Positions 15,605 through 24,670 of a DNA stretch of 64,000 nucleotides are shown one piece after another. Both the position numbers and the translations under genes were made by a program. Below the pieces are notes generated by a model. That model was not told where the DNA came from. It did not search any database and was given only the letters and a program-made list of their open reading frames with translations. Positions within the stretch are counted from its first letter, which is position 1. Every line of letters starts with the position of its first letter. Source of the stretch: Candidatus Villigracilaceae bacterium (GTDB lineage Bacteria > Chloroflexota > Anaerolineae > Anaerolineales > Villigracilaceae); contig JAPKMP010000006.1 of NCBI GenBank assembly GCA_026645935.1, positions 124,001 to 188,000 on the forward strand. The letters run 5' to 3'.

Positions 15605-18214
15605 CTACGATTCTTCAGACATCCCATCCAATGCCAGTGCGATTGCCGCCTCCATCGTCATGGCGCGACCTTGAGCGGAGAGTTCGGCAAATTTTGTTTC
15701 ATCGAACATGGTGCGAATCTTTGCCAGATCCTGGTCAATAAATTTTCTCTGCACAGGCCAGGTAATGGAACCAATCTTTTGGCGCATCGCGCCTGCCCAG
15801 GCAATCAGCAGCGTGGCGCGGTCAGGTTCTTCTTGATTTACAAACAGACTTGCCATTGATTCCATGGTTTTCGCCAATAGATCCAAATTGTTTGTCTTTT
15901 GGATCTGCAAGACGCAATCATGAAACAGTTCTTTGGCTTCCTCTATGTCACCTTGGTGAACGAGCGCCAGCGCCAATTCTTTGCGATTCCAAAGAGAGGA
16001 CATGAAATCGCCGATCTTTTCGCTTGATTCATGCGCCTTCCTGAAGTATGTGATGGCTTCCTGATAATTGTTTTGATAAAGTGCAAGATTCCCATAGATA
16101 CTCAAAGCATTTGCCTCCCCTGCGGGATTCCCGAGTCGTTGAAAAATTGAAAGAGCCTCTTCCGCCATTGGATACGGGGTGGAAAGATCGCCCTCCATAG
16201 TCAAAAACATTGAACTAAAGTACAAGGAATAGGCGATCCCTGAAAGATTCCCCAACTCGCGCTGAAGACGTATGCTCTCATACATACCGCCTTTCGCCGC
16301 CTCATAGTCAGAATGTGCAGAAGCTCTTACCAATCGCATCAAAATATTTGCCTGTCCAAGTTTATCTCCGACTGCCTCATACAATGCCAGACTCTGTTTC
16401 AGTATTGGAACTTCTTGTTCATTCGCTCCCTGCTTCCAAAAACTCATCCCCAAACTATAAAGGCTATAGGCTTCAGCAGACTGATCTGAAATACTGCGTG
16501 ACAATTCCAAACCTTGATTGGCGCTCGTACGCGCCTCGTTAAATTTACCTTGATTCGTCAGAGTCAAACCATGATATGCCAGCGCCCGAGCGCGCAGGGA
16601 ATCCGCAGCATGATACTGCGTCAATAAGCGAGTTAGCCAGGCATCACTCTCCTGTGGATTTATGCGAGCATCCCAGTACAAGGCCAGAGAAATCAATAAA
16701 CGCATGCCGGATTTCGCATCGGCGGCAATTGCCCAATCCAACGCCAGGCGCAGGTTATCCAGTTCGTCGTCTAGTTTGTTCATCCAAAATATTTGATCTG
16801 AACGATATAACTCAGGCTCGGCTTCTTCCGCCAGCCTCACAAAATAACTCAGATGTTTCGCTCGCACCAGAGATGCTTCTTCGGCTTCAGACAATTGTTC
16901 AAGGGCATACTGACGGATCGTTTCCAAAAAGTGATAGCGGCTTTCGGCGCGTCTGGTTTCGACGAGCACCAACGATTTGTTGACCAGTTGCGACAGCAGT
17001 TCAAGGATTTGGCTGGATTCAAGACCCCCGCTTCCTTCGCCGCCGCAAACTGATTCTGCTGCTTCGAGCGCCCACCCGCCGACGAAGACCGCCAGCCTGC
17101 GGAATAGGATTTTCTCTTGTTCTGAGAGCAAGTTGTAGCTCCAGTCGATCATGGAGCGTAAGGTTTGTTGGCGCGGGATGGTTGTCCGTGCTCCGCCTTT
17201 CAGCAGGTGGAAGCGATCATCGAGACGTTTCGCAATTTCATCGACCGTCATCATTTTGACGCGCGCCGCCGCCAACTCGAGGGCGAGGGGGATGCCGTCT
17301 AAACGGAGGCAGATTTGGGCGATGGTTGAGGCGTTTGTTTGGGTCAGGGAAAAACTCGTAGAGGCAGCCGAGGCGCGTTCCACGAAGAGGCGTCCTGATT
17401 CGGAATCCATTAAAGTGGAAAGGTCTGATTTGGAATCTGGAATGTTGAGCGGGGGCACAGCATAGGCGATCTCACCCTTGACCCCAAGCGTTTCGCGGCT
17501 GGTGGCGAGAATGATTACATCCCTGCATGACTGCGTGAGCACATCCGCCAGATGCGCGATGGGCTCGATGAGATGTTCGCAATTATCGAAAATGAGCAGC
17601 GCCTTGCGCGAGCGAAAATATCCGACCAATACTTCGGTGACAGAAGACGCTGATTTGCTCGATTCTTTCAACCCGACCCAATTCGCGACCTCAAATGCGA
17701 CCAGGGCAGGTTCGCTGATGGATGCAAACTCAACCAGCCAGACTCCATCGGGATAAATGGCGAGTAGATCGGATACCACTTGAAGCGAGAGGCGGGTTTT
17801 GCCTGTGCCGCCCGGACCAGTGAGGGTGACGAGGTGATGGGCTATTAATAGGTAAGTGACTTCAGCGATTTCTTTTTCACGCCCGATAAAACTAGTCAAT
17901 TGATGAGGTAGATTATGCGGCGTGTTATTTGTCTGGGAATTTTCGGATGGGTTTTGAGGCTTGTCTTTCGCGAGTTCGAGCAAACGTGTCACCCACTTTG
18001 AATCATTTTCGAGTCCCAAGGCAGGAACGAACAAAGCCGTTATCGTTGCCGCGTCTGGCGTGCGTTGATTCTTTTCAATGCGGCTGATCTGCGCGTCGCT
18101 ATACCCGACTGCAACGGCAAGCTCCATCTGTGTCAGATGCGCCTGTCGGCGAAGGTGTTTAACCAGATCACCAAAAGTGGAAAATTGATCGGGGTTAACG
18201 GCTGTGGGACTCAA
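15605..18214 (-). CDS. XRE helix-turn-helix, NB-ARC ATPase and TPR regulator
   Basis: 869 residues. Residues ~14-70 are an XRE helix-turn-helix (LRRQAHLTQMELAVAVGYSD). A linker is followed by LTSFIGREKEIAEV and a P-loop GPGGTGKT at 133-140, then the STAND/NB-ARC core (LLIFDNCEHLIEP, RLDGIPLALELAAARV) and a long TPR-like region to the C terminus. This is the plan of SARP/AfsR-related and SWACOS regulators that act as signal-gated switches. The start is a TTG at 18214 with GGAG upstream. It is divergent from the SRPBCC-cupin pair, which it may control (inference). Confidence 0.82.
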   Translation of the reverse strand: MSPTAVNPDQFSTFGDLVKHLRRQAHLTQMELAVAVGYSDAQISRIEKNQRTPDAATITALFVPALGLENDSKWVTRLLELAKDKPQNPSENSQTNNTPHNLPHQLTSFIGREKEIAEVTYLLIAHHLVTLTGPGGTGKTRLSLQVVSDLLAIYPDGVWLVEFASISEPALVAFEVANWVGLKESSKSASSVTEVLVGYFRSRKALLIFDNCEHLIEPIAHLADVLTQSCRDVIILATSRETLGVKGEIAYAVPPLNIPDSKSDLSTLMDSESGRLFVERASAASTSFSLTQTNASTIAQICLRLDGIPLALELAAARVKMMTVDEIAKRLDDRFHLLKGGARTTIPRQQTLRSMIDWSYNLLSEQEKILFRRLAVFVGGWALEAAESVCGGEGSGGLESSQILELLSQLVNKSLVLVETRRAESRYHFLETIRQYALEQLSEAEEASLVRAKHLSYFVRLAEEAEPELYRSDQIFWMNKLDDELDNLRLALDWAIAADAKSGMRLLISLALYWDARINPQESDAWLTRLLTQYHAADSLRARALAYHGLTLTNQGKFNEARTSANQGLELSRSISDQSAEAYSLYSLGMSFWKQGANEQEVPILKQSLALYEAVGDKLGQANILMRLVRASAHSDYEAAKGGMYESIRLQRELGNLSGIAYSLYFSSMFLTMEGDLSTPYPMAEEALSIFQRLGNPAGEANALSIYGNLALYQNNYQEAITYFRKAHESSEKIGDFMSSLWNRKELALALVHQGDIEEAKELFHDCVLQIQKTNNLDLLAKTMESMASLFVNQEEPDRATLLIAWAGAMRQKIGSITWPVQRKFIDQDLAKIRTMFDETKFAELSAQGRAMTMEAAIALALDGMSEES

Positions 18215-18343
18215 TAATAATTTACTCCGCTGGCAGGCAAAGTATAGTCGAATTACTACCCCCTTCGAGAATTTTTGGAGAAAAATGTCAAGTTTTGAAG
18301 TTTAGGCAGGGGTATAGTTGGAACATCAACAAAGGAGATCAAC

Positions 18344-18829
18344 ATGTCTTACAGCTTTGAACGAAGTATCGTTATTCATGCATCACCGGAGCAAGTCTAC
18401 GACAACCTGCTCGACGTAGCCTCCCACAAGAAGTGGGGAGAAATGACCGAAATGGAGCTTTTATACGAAGGTCCTGTGAAAGTTGGCAGCCGCTGGCGTT
18501 CGGTCGGCGTGATGGACAAGGACGTCATGCACGATGAATGCGCCATCATAGCTTTGGAGCGTCCACGCCTGTTCCAGTTCAAATCCGTTAGCCAGCATTC
18601 GTCGATGGGAACCGCAGGCATGATCTTTACCTATCGGCTCGAAAAAGCGCCTGAGGGCACGCGTGTGACCATCAGTCGCGGGTTTGTTACCGATGAAATA
18701 TCAAGCAAGATGATGCGATTTTTATTACAGGTAGGGGTTGGAAGGCTGATGGACATTTTCATGACGGCACCGATCATTGACAGGGGTCTAGCCCGCTTAC
18801 GCGACTACGTGGAACAAGCCCACAAATGA
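18344..18829 (+). CDS. SRPBCC-family (START-like) protein
   Basis: 161 residues. The N-terminal pattern SFERSIVIHASPEQVYDNLL followed by a helix, a beta sheet (WRSVGVM, CAIIALERPRLFQF) and a long C-terminal helix is typical of polyketide-cyclase/dehydrase-like SRPBCC proteins, which bind hydrophobic ligands. Ligand unknown. A strong AAAGGAG precedes the ATG. It is 33 nt upstream of a cupin gene and divergent from the large XRE regulator. Confidence 0.8.
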   Translation: MSYSFERSIVIHASPEQVYDNLLDVASHKKWGEMTEMELLYEGPVKVGSRWRSVGVMDKDVMHDECAIIALERPRLFQFKSVSQHSSMGTAGMIFTYRLEKAPEGTRVTISRGFVTDEISSKMMRFLLQVGVGRLMDIFMTAPIIDRGLARLRDYVEQAHK

Positions 18830-18862
18830 AAGAGTTCATCCACAGCTAATCAAAGAGGAAGT

Positions 18863-19315
18863 ATGGAACCTGTCATCCCAAAACTGATCGTAATACCTCC
18901 AGGCGCAGGCAGGGTTTTGAAGTTGATCGGTGTCACGCATAAATTGACGAGTCAACAAACGGGGAGCGATTATTACCTTTTTGAATCTGAGTTCGATCCT
19001 GAAAGTGGGAATCGTCTGCATGTACATTCGTATGAGGATGAAATCGTCTACGTCCTACAGGGAACGATCCAGATCAGGCTGGGTAATGACAAACTGGAAG
19101 CCAGCGCGGGCGGAATTGCGCACCTGCCGAAATGGATTCCGCATGCACTTTACAATCCTCTGAAAACGCCTCTCAAATTTTTGGCGCTGGCAATCCCGGG
19201 CGGCATGGAGCTATTCTTTGACGAACTCGAATCCGCCTTGCAAGATGGCACGATGGATGACGCGAAGCACAGGGACATCTCTCGAAAGTATGGGATTGAG
19301 TGGTTGGAGAATTGA
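18863..19315 (+). CDS. Cupin-domain protein
   Basis: 150 residues. The cupin fold is seen in two motifs: RLHVHSYEDEIVYVLQGTIQ (metal ligands His-x-His and Glu) and later HLPKWIPHALYNP with the third His. Single-domain cupins of this kind include dioxygenases, isomerases and small-molecule binding proteins; the substrate is not evident. GAGG precedes the ATG. Probably co-transcribed with the SRPBCC gene. Confidence 0.8.
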   Translation: MEPVIPKLIVIPPGAGRVLKLIGVTHKLTSQQTGSDYYLFESEFDPESGNRLHVHSYEDEIVYVLQGTIQIRLGNDKLEASAGGIAHLPKWIPHALYNPLKTPLKFLALAIPGGMELFFDELESALQDGTMDDAKHRDISRKYGIEWLEN

Positions 19316-19453
19316 ACAAAGTCCAACACGTATGGTCGGTTGATGATCATGCACATCTTTTTTCTTAACTGGATTGCACATTTGCAGATGGCATGATCAA
19401 ACGTTACCTGCTCCCACAAATCTATATCAAAGCTGTAGGTCGCGTCTTTGTAG

Positions 19454-19578
19454 TGGTATCATCACCCCATGACCACAGCCACCGCCATTAGCCATCCAAA
19501 TATCGCCTTCATCAAATTTACATTGGCAAAACTCGATTGAACTAACCGCAAGGTTTATTGTGGCGGCAAAATCGCCTT
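19454..19578 (+). repeat. mvaD-5'-end repeat, copy 4
   Basis: TGGTATCATCACCCC, ATG at 19469, then M-T-T-A-T-A-I-S-H-P-N-I-A-F-I-K and the shared tail; the frame stops at 19538-19540 after 23 codons, as in copies 1 and 2. It reads His-Pro-Asn where the local mvaD reads Phe-Ser-Asn, so it may come from another mvaD allele. Confidence 0.92.
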
Positions 19579-19672
19579 TATTTGGTACGCTTTCTCTCCA
19601 GGCAACCAAGCAAAACACACTATAAATAAGTCTAAGTTTATAATATGTATTAAATGTGGTTCAATGTGGGTC

Positions 19673-19705
19673 GAAACTTATACCCGTATACATGATAAGT
19701 GCCAC
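19673..19705 (+). repeat. 33-bp repeat, copy A
   Basis: TATACCCGTATACATGATAA lies inside a 33-bp block matching 36163-36195 with four or five differences and the same orientation. It lies ~220 bp after repeat copy 4, while its partner lies ~240 bp before the intact mvaD, so the two mark both ends of the 19.5-36.4 kb module. Confidence 0.8.
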
Positions 19706-19765
19706 TCTGGGCAGATCCGATTGCGGTTGTGAATATCAGTTGATGTACTCTATCATCTTCTCGTG

Positions 19766-20974
19766 TCACGGCTGATAGATTTTCGTTTCTGGTTTGAACG
19801 CCGCCCACGAAAACCAGAAGTGGTTGATGGACACAACCAGCGGGAGTTGTTTACCCTGCAATTCACCCGCAACTGCCTGACCGAGAATATTCCACTCACT
19901 GCCTGTTTGTAGATCAAATATCTTTCCATCCTTGAATTCAAAATTCAGTGTCATATCATCCAAGACTCTTGAGTATGCCGCTGCCGCGCCGACATCACGT
20001 CCATCAGCGATGTTGCTGGTGTCCAATGCGGAGGCGGTGCCTTCTGCCCAGAGGATGACGACTTCGAGTTTGCCCACTTTGTCGTTGATCACTTTTGCTT
20101 CACTCAACACATCGTATGGATAGGCTGTCGCTTCGCCATTCAAATCAACCGTCAACACACGTGCCATTGGCGGGAGTTGGTCTGGTGTGGAGCCATCATA
20201 CAAAAATGGAGTCTGGTTGATGTCGTCGTAGCCGAAGTAGGGATTGGAGCCGTAGTTGCGGGCATACCCAGTTTCACGCGACAACACTTTCCCATCAGGA
20301 TATTGTGTTTTGAAGTCTGCCCATGAAATCATGGAGGCAGGATAAAACTCAAGTTGTGCGCCTGTGTGTTCGCCCGCAATGGCATCGCCAGTAGCTTGCT
20401 GCCACCAGGTTTCGGCTTGGCGGTCGTACATGATGAGGTTGCTATAACGCAATCGCCCAGTGGTGCCGAAATCCAAAACTTGTCCATTAAAGGTGCGTTT
20501 GAAAGCAATGGCTGTGTTGCACAGTGGACAGAATGACACCATCAACGGCTCGCCGCCGACGGTGTCGTTGACAATTTCGTGCCACATCAGGATCTGGATG
20601 GGATAAGCGCGCGCGTCTTCGCCGACCTGGACGAAGACGACGGGTTCGCGATCCACGAGCCATTCATCCGCTTCACTCGTGGACTGGAACATGGGCGCGT
20701 CAATAGCCGGAATCCCATCTTTGGGTGGACCTCCCGAAAGGATTTCGGAATACGGCACCGAATGTTTGCTGAAGTCTGTCGTGAATTCGCGCTCGGCGCC
20801 GAAAGGAGGCGGCTCGGCTGGCAGGAAAGTCTCCCTGCCCAAGGGGGGTGGTGATATCTCGGGAGCAGGATCAGTCGCGGGTGAGCCGGATGCGGTCGTT
20901 GTCGCTTGGGGAGCGGCTGTGCAGGAGGATAAGGTCAAGGCGAAGATGATGGTGGAGACGAGGAATTTTTCCAT
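19766..20974 (-). CDS. DUF3179 lipoprotein
   Basis: 402 residues. A lipoprotein signal (LTLSSC, Cys 18) is followed by a Pro-rich spacer and a DUF3179 domain. The conserved features are RAYPIQILMWHEIVNDTVGG, the Cys pair in FCPLCNTAIAF and the C-terminal INHFWFSWAAFKPET. DUF3179 proteins are extracytoplasmic and widespread; their role is not established, though the CPLC motif suggests metal or redox chemistry. It is divergent from the TVP38-reductase-ABC genes. No convincing ribosome binding site is seen. Confidence 0.85.
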   Translation of the reverse strand: MEKFLVSTIIFALTLSSCTAAPQATTTASGSPATDPAPEISPPPLGRETFLPAEPPPFGAEREFTTDFSKHSVPYSEILSGGPPKDGIPAIDAPMFQSTSEADEWLVDREPVVFVQVGEDARAYPIQILMWHEIVNDTVGGEPLMVSFCPLCNTAIAFKRTFNGQVLDFGTTGRLRYSNLIMYDRQAETWWQQATGDAIAGEHTGAQLEFYPASMISWADFKTQYPDGKVLSRETGYARNYGSNPYFGYDDINQTPFLYDGSTPDQLPPMARVLTVDLNGEATAYPYDVLSEAKVINDKVGKLEVVILWAEGTASALDTSNIADGRDVGAAAAYSRVLDDMTLNFEFKDGKIFDLQTGSEWNILGQAVAGELQGKQLPLVVSINHFWFSWAAFKPETKIYQP

Positions 20975-21078
20975 ACCCGTGTGACAGGTAAGCGCAAGGA
21001 CATCTTACGAAATGATTAACGTTTCTTAACTTGGTAAGAACGGGGTGGGAATTGTTTCCAATGGGGAAAGGAAATTTT

Positions 21079-21789
21079 ATGAGCGAGAAAAATTTTATCC
21101 AACGCAATGGACAGAAGATCGCTGCGCTTCTTTTTTGGGTTGGGCTGGTTGCCCTCTACCAGTGGTACGCCGCCTCGAACGGACTCTCCCCTCTGCAGGT
21201 CGTCCAGCAACTGCTCGACTTCATGAAGAACGGTGTGTGGGGCGTCTTGATCTATGTGATCCTCTACGCCGTGCGCCCGTTGATTTTATTTCCGTCCACC
21301 ATCCTCACGTTGGCGGGCGGTTTTGTTTTTGGACCTGTGCTCGGTGTGCTGTATACCATCATCGCCAGCAATATCTCATCGACGATTGCGTTTTATGTGG
21401 GGAGATTTTTTGGCGAAGGTTTGCTGAACGACGACGGTTCGGACGGTTGGATTCAACGCTATGCGCGGCGGATGCGCGAGAACAGCTTCGAGACAGTGAT
21501 GACCATGCGCTTCATCTTCCTGCCGTATGACGCGGTCAGTTACCTGGCGGGATTTTTGAGAATCCATTATTGGGCGTTCATTCTGGCGACGGCGCTCGGC
21601 TCGATCCCGGGGACGATTGCGTTCGTTGGCTTCGGAGCTTCGATTGAGAGTTTCGATGGGGCGACCCCGCAATTGAACCCTGTGACGCTGGGTTTTTCGG
21701 CGGCGATCTTTATTGCGAGCATTGCGCTTTCGAGGATGTTCAAGAAGAGGGAAGCGGTGACTGTTCAACCCAACGCAGTGGTTGAGTAG
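21079..21789 (+). CDS. TVP38/TMEM64-family (DedA superfamily) membrane protein
   Basis: 236 residues from the ATG at 21079, preferred because AAAGGAAA lies before it; in-frame ATGs at 21031 and 21061 lack a site. About six hydrophobic segments. The family signature is present: RPLILFPSTILTLAGGFVFG, then an amphipathic FYVGRFFG and FLPYDAVSYLAG. Members are thought to act in lipid or small-molecule transport across the membrane. In E. coli the relatives YdjX and YdjZ are encoded with YnjABCD; here a YnjBCD-like transporter follows 1.5 kb downstream. Confidence 0.85.
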   Translation: MSEKNFIQRNGQKIAALLFWVGLVALYQWYAASNGLSPLQVVQQLLDFMKNGVWGVLIYVILYAVRPLILFPSTILTLAGGFVFGPVLGVLYTIIASNISSTIAFYVGRFFGEGLLNDDGSDGWIQRYARRMRENSFETVMTMRFIFLPYDAVSYLAGFLRIHYWAFILATALGSIPGTIAFVGFGASIESFDGATPQLNPVTLGFSAAIFIASIALSRMFKKREAVTVQPNAVVE

Positions 21790-21851
21790 TCCTGTATGAT
21801 CTTTGTGCGACGTATCGAAACCACCTGGAATAGATAAACAGGAATAGCATC

Positions 21852-23264
21852 ATGTCAAATCATTTTCACACCATCGTTATCGGCGCGGGCTCGGGTGGGA
21901 TGACCGTCGCGGTCGGGCTGGCGGGCTTGGGCAAACAGGTCGCATTCGTCGAAGCGCAGCATATCGGAGGGGACTGCACAAACGTAGGTTGCGTGCCGTC
22001 CAAGACAGTGATCGATCTGGCAAAAAAGTTCAAGCCGGGAATGAATCCCGATGAAGCTCTGCGTGAGGTAACCCGCAAGCGTAACGCCTTACGCGAAAAG
22101 GAGACCGAAGAAGTGCGCCACATGCCGAATGTGACCTTGATCGAAGGCTGGGCAAAATTCACTGCACCGAAGGTCATCGAAGTGGCGTCTAAAGCGGGTG
22201 GGATGCAGAAACTCTCTGCTGAGAATATCGTCATCTCCACAGGGGCGCGCCCGCGCATGATCGAAATCCCTGGGTTGCCAAGGGAACGAACACTGACCAA
22301 TGAGACACTGTTCGACTTGCGCGATCTACCGAAGCATTTGGTGGTCATGGGTGCGGGAATCATTGCCCTGGAGATGGCGTTTGCCTTCCGCAAGTTGGGC
22401 GCGAAGGTGACGATCTTTGCCCTGGATAAACGCCCGCTGATGACGTACATCCCTGAGGTGGCGGAGGCGATGCAGCCTGAGATCGAAAAGAAGGGCATTG
22501 TCTCCTATTACGGTGCAACCGCTACGGGTTTTGATCAAGCCACTCATACGCTGACCTTGAAGCAGGGCGAGAAGGAAATTCAAATCCAGGATGTGGACAA
22601 GGTTTTAGTGGCAGTTGGGCGGGTGAAAAATCTAGAGTCGCTCGGATTGGAGCAGGCTGGGGTCAAATGGGATGCGGGGACGGGAGTGCAGGTCAACTCG
22701 TTCGGGGAGAGCAATGTCAAAGGTGTGTATGCCATCGGGGATGTCACACCCACCTCAGCTTTTACCCATTCGGCCAATGCCCAGGGACGGCGTGTCGTCC
22801 AGTGTATCGCATTTCCGTTTTTGCCGCTGGCGAAGAAGGAACCGATCTTTCCGAACGCCACATTCAGCGACCCCGAGGTGGCGAATGTCGGGCTGACGCA
22901 AAAACAGATCGCGGAGAAGTATCACCCGCAACTCATCAAACGCATCCGCGTGGATTTCAAGGACCACACCGATAGAGGCTATACCGATGGCGTGGAAAAT
23001 GGTTTCATCATTGCCGATGTGATCCGACTCACAGGGCGGATCCTGCATGTGACGATCGTGGGCGCGAGCGCATCCGAAATGATCTCGTTCTTCACCCTTG
23101 CCATCAGCCAAAAGATTTCACTGTATAAGATTTATCGACTGGTGTATCCGTATCCCACATTTTCAAGCGGCATTTTGAAAGTGGCGGATTTCTTCATGCG
23201 TGAGACGCTGCCGAATATCAGGAAAGAGCTGGGCGCGTTTTTGAAGTATCGCTTTGCGAAATAA
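21852..23264 (+). CDS. FAD-dependent pyridine nucleotide-disulfide oxidoreductase (mercuric-reductase-like)
   Basis: 470 residues. An FAD-binding GAGSGGM begins at residue 11. The redox disulfide is GGDCTNVGCVPSK with Cys 42 and 47. An NAD(P)-binding VMGAGIIALEMA follows in the middle, and the dimerisation domain starts at IFPNATFSDPEVANVGL. It lacks the N-terminal HMA domain and the C-terminal Cys pair of true mercuric reductase, so mercury reduction is unlikely. Such proteins often sit beside TVP38 proteins, as here (64 nt downstream). The substrate may be a low-molecular-weight disulfide or a quinone (inference). AGGA precedes the ATG. Confidence 0.88.
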   Translation: MSNHFHTIVIGAGSGGMTVAVGLAGLGKQVAFVEAQHIGGDCTNVGCVPSKTVIDLAKKFKPGMNPDEALREVTRKRNALREKETEEVRHMPNVTLIEGWAKFTAPKVIEVASKAGGMQKLSAENIVISTGARPRMIEIPGLPRERTLTNETLFDLRDLPKHLVVMGAGIIALEMAFAFRKLGAKVTIFALDKRPLMTYIPEVAEAMQPEIEKKGIVSYYGATATGFDQATHTLTLKQGEKEIQIQDVDKVLVAVGRVKNLESLGLEQAGVKWDAGTGVQVNSFGESNVKGVYAIGDVTPTSAFTHSANAQGRRVVQCIAFPFLPLAKKEPIFPNATFSDPEVANVGLTQKQIAEKYHPQLIKRIRVDFKDHTDRGYTDGVENGFIIADVIRLTGRILHVTIVGASASEMISFFTLAISQKISLYKIYRLVYPYPTFSSGILKVADFFMRETLPNIRKELGAFLKYRFAK

Positions 23265-23269
23265 CAACA

Positions 23270-23300
23270 GGTGACAGTCACTTTTAAAGTGACTGTCACC
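23270..23300. terminator. Perfect long hairpin between the reductase and the binding-protein gene
   Basis: GGTGACAGTCACTTT pairs with AAAGTGACTGTCACC, a 15-bp perfect inverted repeat around one T. It is followed by TTATT, a weak T-run, so it could be a terminator, an mRNA processing site, or a copy of a palindromic repeat family. Confidence 0.6.
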
Positions 23301-23320
23301 TTATTACATGAGGAGAACCT

Positions 23321-24565
23321 ATGAAAAAAATTGTCTACTTGCTCGTAACATTATCTTTACTGCTCGCGGCGTGCGCCTCACCCGCACAACCAACCGGCGA
23401 ATTCGACCTCAATAACTGGGACAGCGTGCTTTCCGCCGCAAAGGGACAAACCGTCAATTGGTACATCTGGGGCGGCTCGGATAGCATCAATGCCTATGTT
23501 GATAACTTCTACGGCAAAGCATTGAAGGAACGCTACGACATCACACTCAACCGTGTACCGCTCGCCGACACTGTGGATGCGGTCAATCAGGTCTTGAGCG
23601 AAAAGCAGGCGGGCACCGACCCAGGCTCGGTGGATTTGATCTGGATCAACGGCGAGAATTTCTTCACGCTCAAACAAGCCGACATGCTGTACAAAGATTG
23701 GGCGCAGACAATCCCCAACGCCAAACTCGTGGATTGGGAAAACCCCGCCATCAATCTCGACTTCGGCAACCCCGTGGATAATCAGGAAAGCCCGTGGTCT
23801 TCGGCGCAGTTTCAATTCGTATACGACTCCGCCCGTATGAGCGCAGATGAACTTCCGCGCTCGTATGCCGAACTCAAGGATTGGGCGTGCGCCAACCCTG
23901 GTCGTTTCACGTACATCGCCCCTGGACCTGGCGGTTTTCTCGGCACACGTTTCGCCAAGGGTGCGCTGTATGAAGTCAGCGGCGATGCCAGGCAATGGCT
24001 GAATTTCGATCAAGCCTTGTGGGATCAACACTCGCCTGCGTTGTGGGATTACTTCAATGAGATGAAACCCTGCCTGTGGCGGAATGGCGAGACCTATCCC
24101 AAAGATGAATCGGAACTCGTCAATCTCTTCGCCAACAACGAAGTGGACTTGAGCATGACCAACGACATTACTGGCGCAGGTCGCTGGATCGCCGATGGTC
24201 GCATGCCTGAAACCGCGCGCGCCTTCGTCTTCGATAACTACATGATCGGCGATTTCAACTATGTTGCCATTCCGCTCAACGCGCCCAACAAAGCCGCCGC
24301 GCTCGTGCTGGCGAACCTCCTGCTCGAACCCGAATTCCAAGCCGCGCAGATTCTCCCCGAAAATGGTTTCGGTCTCGGCTACGCCATTGACGTGACCCGC
24401 GTGACTGACCCTGCGGCTCTTTCCGCGCTCGAAACTGCCGCTTCCAAATTGGGCGACGCCGCCACCCCAGCCTCAGACCTTGCCAAATCGCTCGTCGGTG
24501 ACTCTGCCGCCGAATACCAAGGCGTGCTTGAGCAGGATTGGTTGACGTTCGTCTTGCAGAAATAA
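23321..24565 (+). CDS. ABC transporter substrate-binding lipoprotein, YnjB-like
   Basis: 414 residues. A lipobox (LLAAC, Cys 18) is followed by the start of the mature protein, KGQTVNWYIWGGSDSINAYV, and then DLIWINGENFFTLKQADMLY. These fit the YnjB (COG4134) group of periplasmic binding proteins, which resemble iron(III)- and thiamine-type binding proteins. The substrate of YnjBCD is not known. GAGGAG precedes the ATG. It is followed by a DM13 protein, two permeases and the ATPase, all on one strand, giving a complete importer. Confidence 0.85.
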   Translation: MKKIVYLLVTLSLLLAACASPAQPTGEFDLNNWDSVLSAAKGQTVNWYIWGGSDSINAYVDNFYGKALKERYDITLNRVPLADTVDAVNQVLSEKQAGTDPGSVDLIWINGENFFTLKQADMLYKDWAQTIPNAKLVDWENPAINLDFGNPVDNQESPWSSAQFQFVYDSARMSADELPRSYAELKDWACANPGRFTYIAPGPGGFLGTRFAKGALYEVSGDARQWLNFDQALWDQHSPALWDYFNEMKPCLWRNGETYPKDESELVNLFANNEVDLSMTNDITGAGRWIADGRMPETARAFVFDNYMIGDFNYVAIPLNAPNKAAALVLANLLLEPEFQAAQILPENGFGLGYAIDVTRVTDPAALSALETAASKLGDAATPASDLAKSLVGDSAAEYQGVLEQDWLTFVLQK

Positions 24566-24566
24566 T

Positions 24567-24650
24567 GTCGTTGCGAGGGCACTTTGCGAAGCAAACTCCC
24601 TGCGCCATGAGATTGCTTCGACGAAACGAACACGTCTCTCAATGACGGAA
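24567..24650. repeat. GTCATTGCGAG-type palindromic intergenic repeat
   Basis: TGTCGTTGCGAGG at one end and CTCTCAATGACGG at the other, with an internal GAAGCAAACTC/GAGATTGCTTC pair. It belongs to the dispersed repeat whose consensus ends are GTCATTGCGAG and CTCGCAATGAC; a half-copy lies at 58090-58107. It sits between the binding-protein gene and the DM13 gene. Confidence 0.7.
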
Positions 24651-24670
24651 ATCTACTAAAGGAACACATC

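Larger units (their letters stand above)
19316..19765. other. Gene-free stretch with repeat copy 4 and a 33-bp repeat
   Basis: No gene seen. It holds the mvaD-derived repeat at 19454 and a 33-bp element at 19673 that recurs at 36163, ahead of the true mvaD. Confidence 0.6.

Noticed and set aside
574-19578. The four repeats as integron attC sites with gene cassettes
   Set aside because: They lack the paired inverted core sites of attC, the intervals are up to 17 kb, and the first half is clearly mvaD sequence; no integron integrase is visible.
21852-23264. Mercuric reductase (merA)
   Set aside because: It has the redox disulfide but not the N-terminal HMA domain or the C-terminal Cys pair needed for mercury, and no mer genes are nearby.
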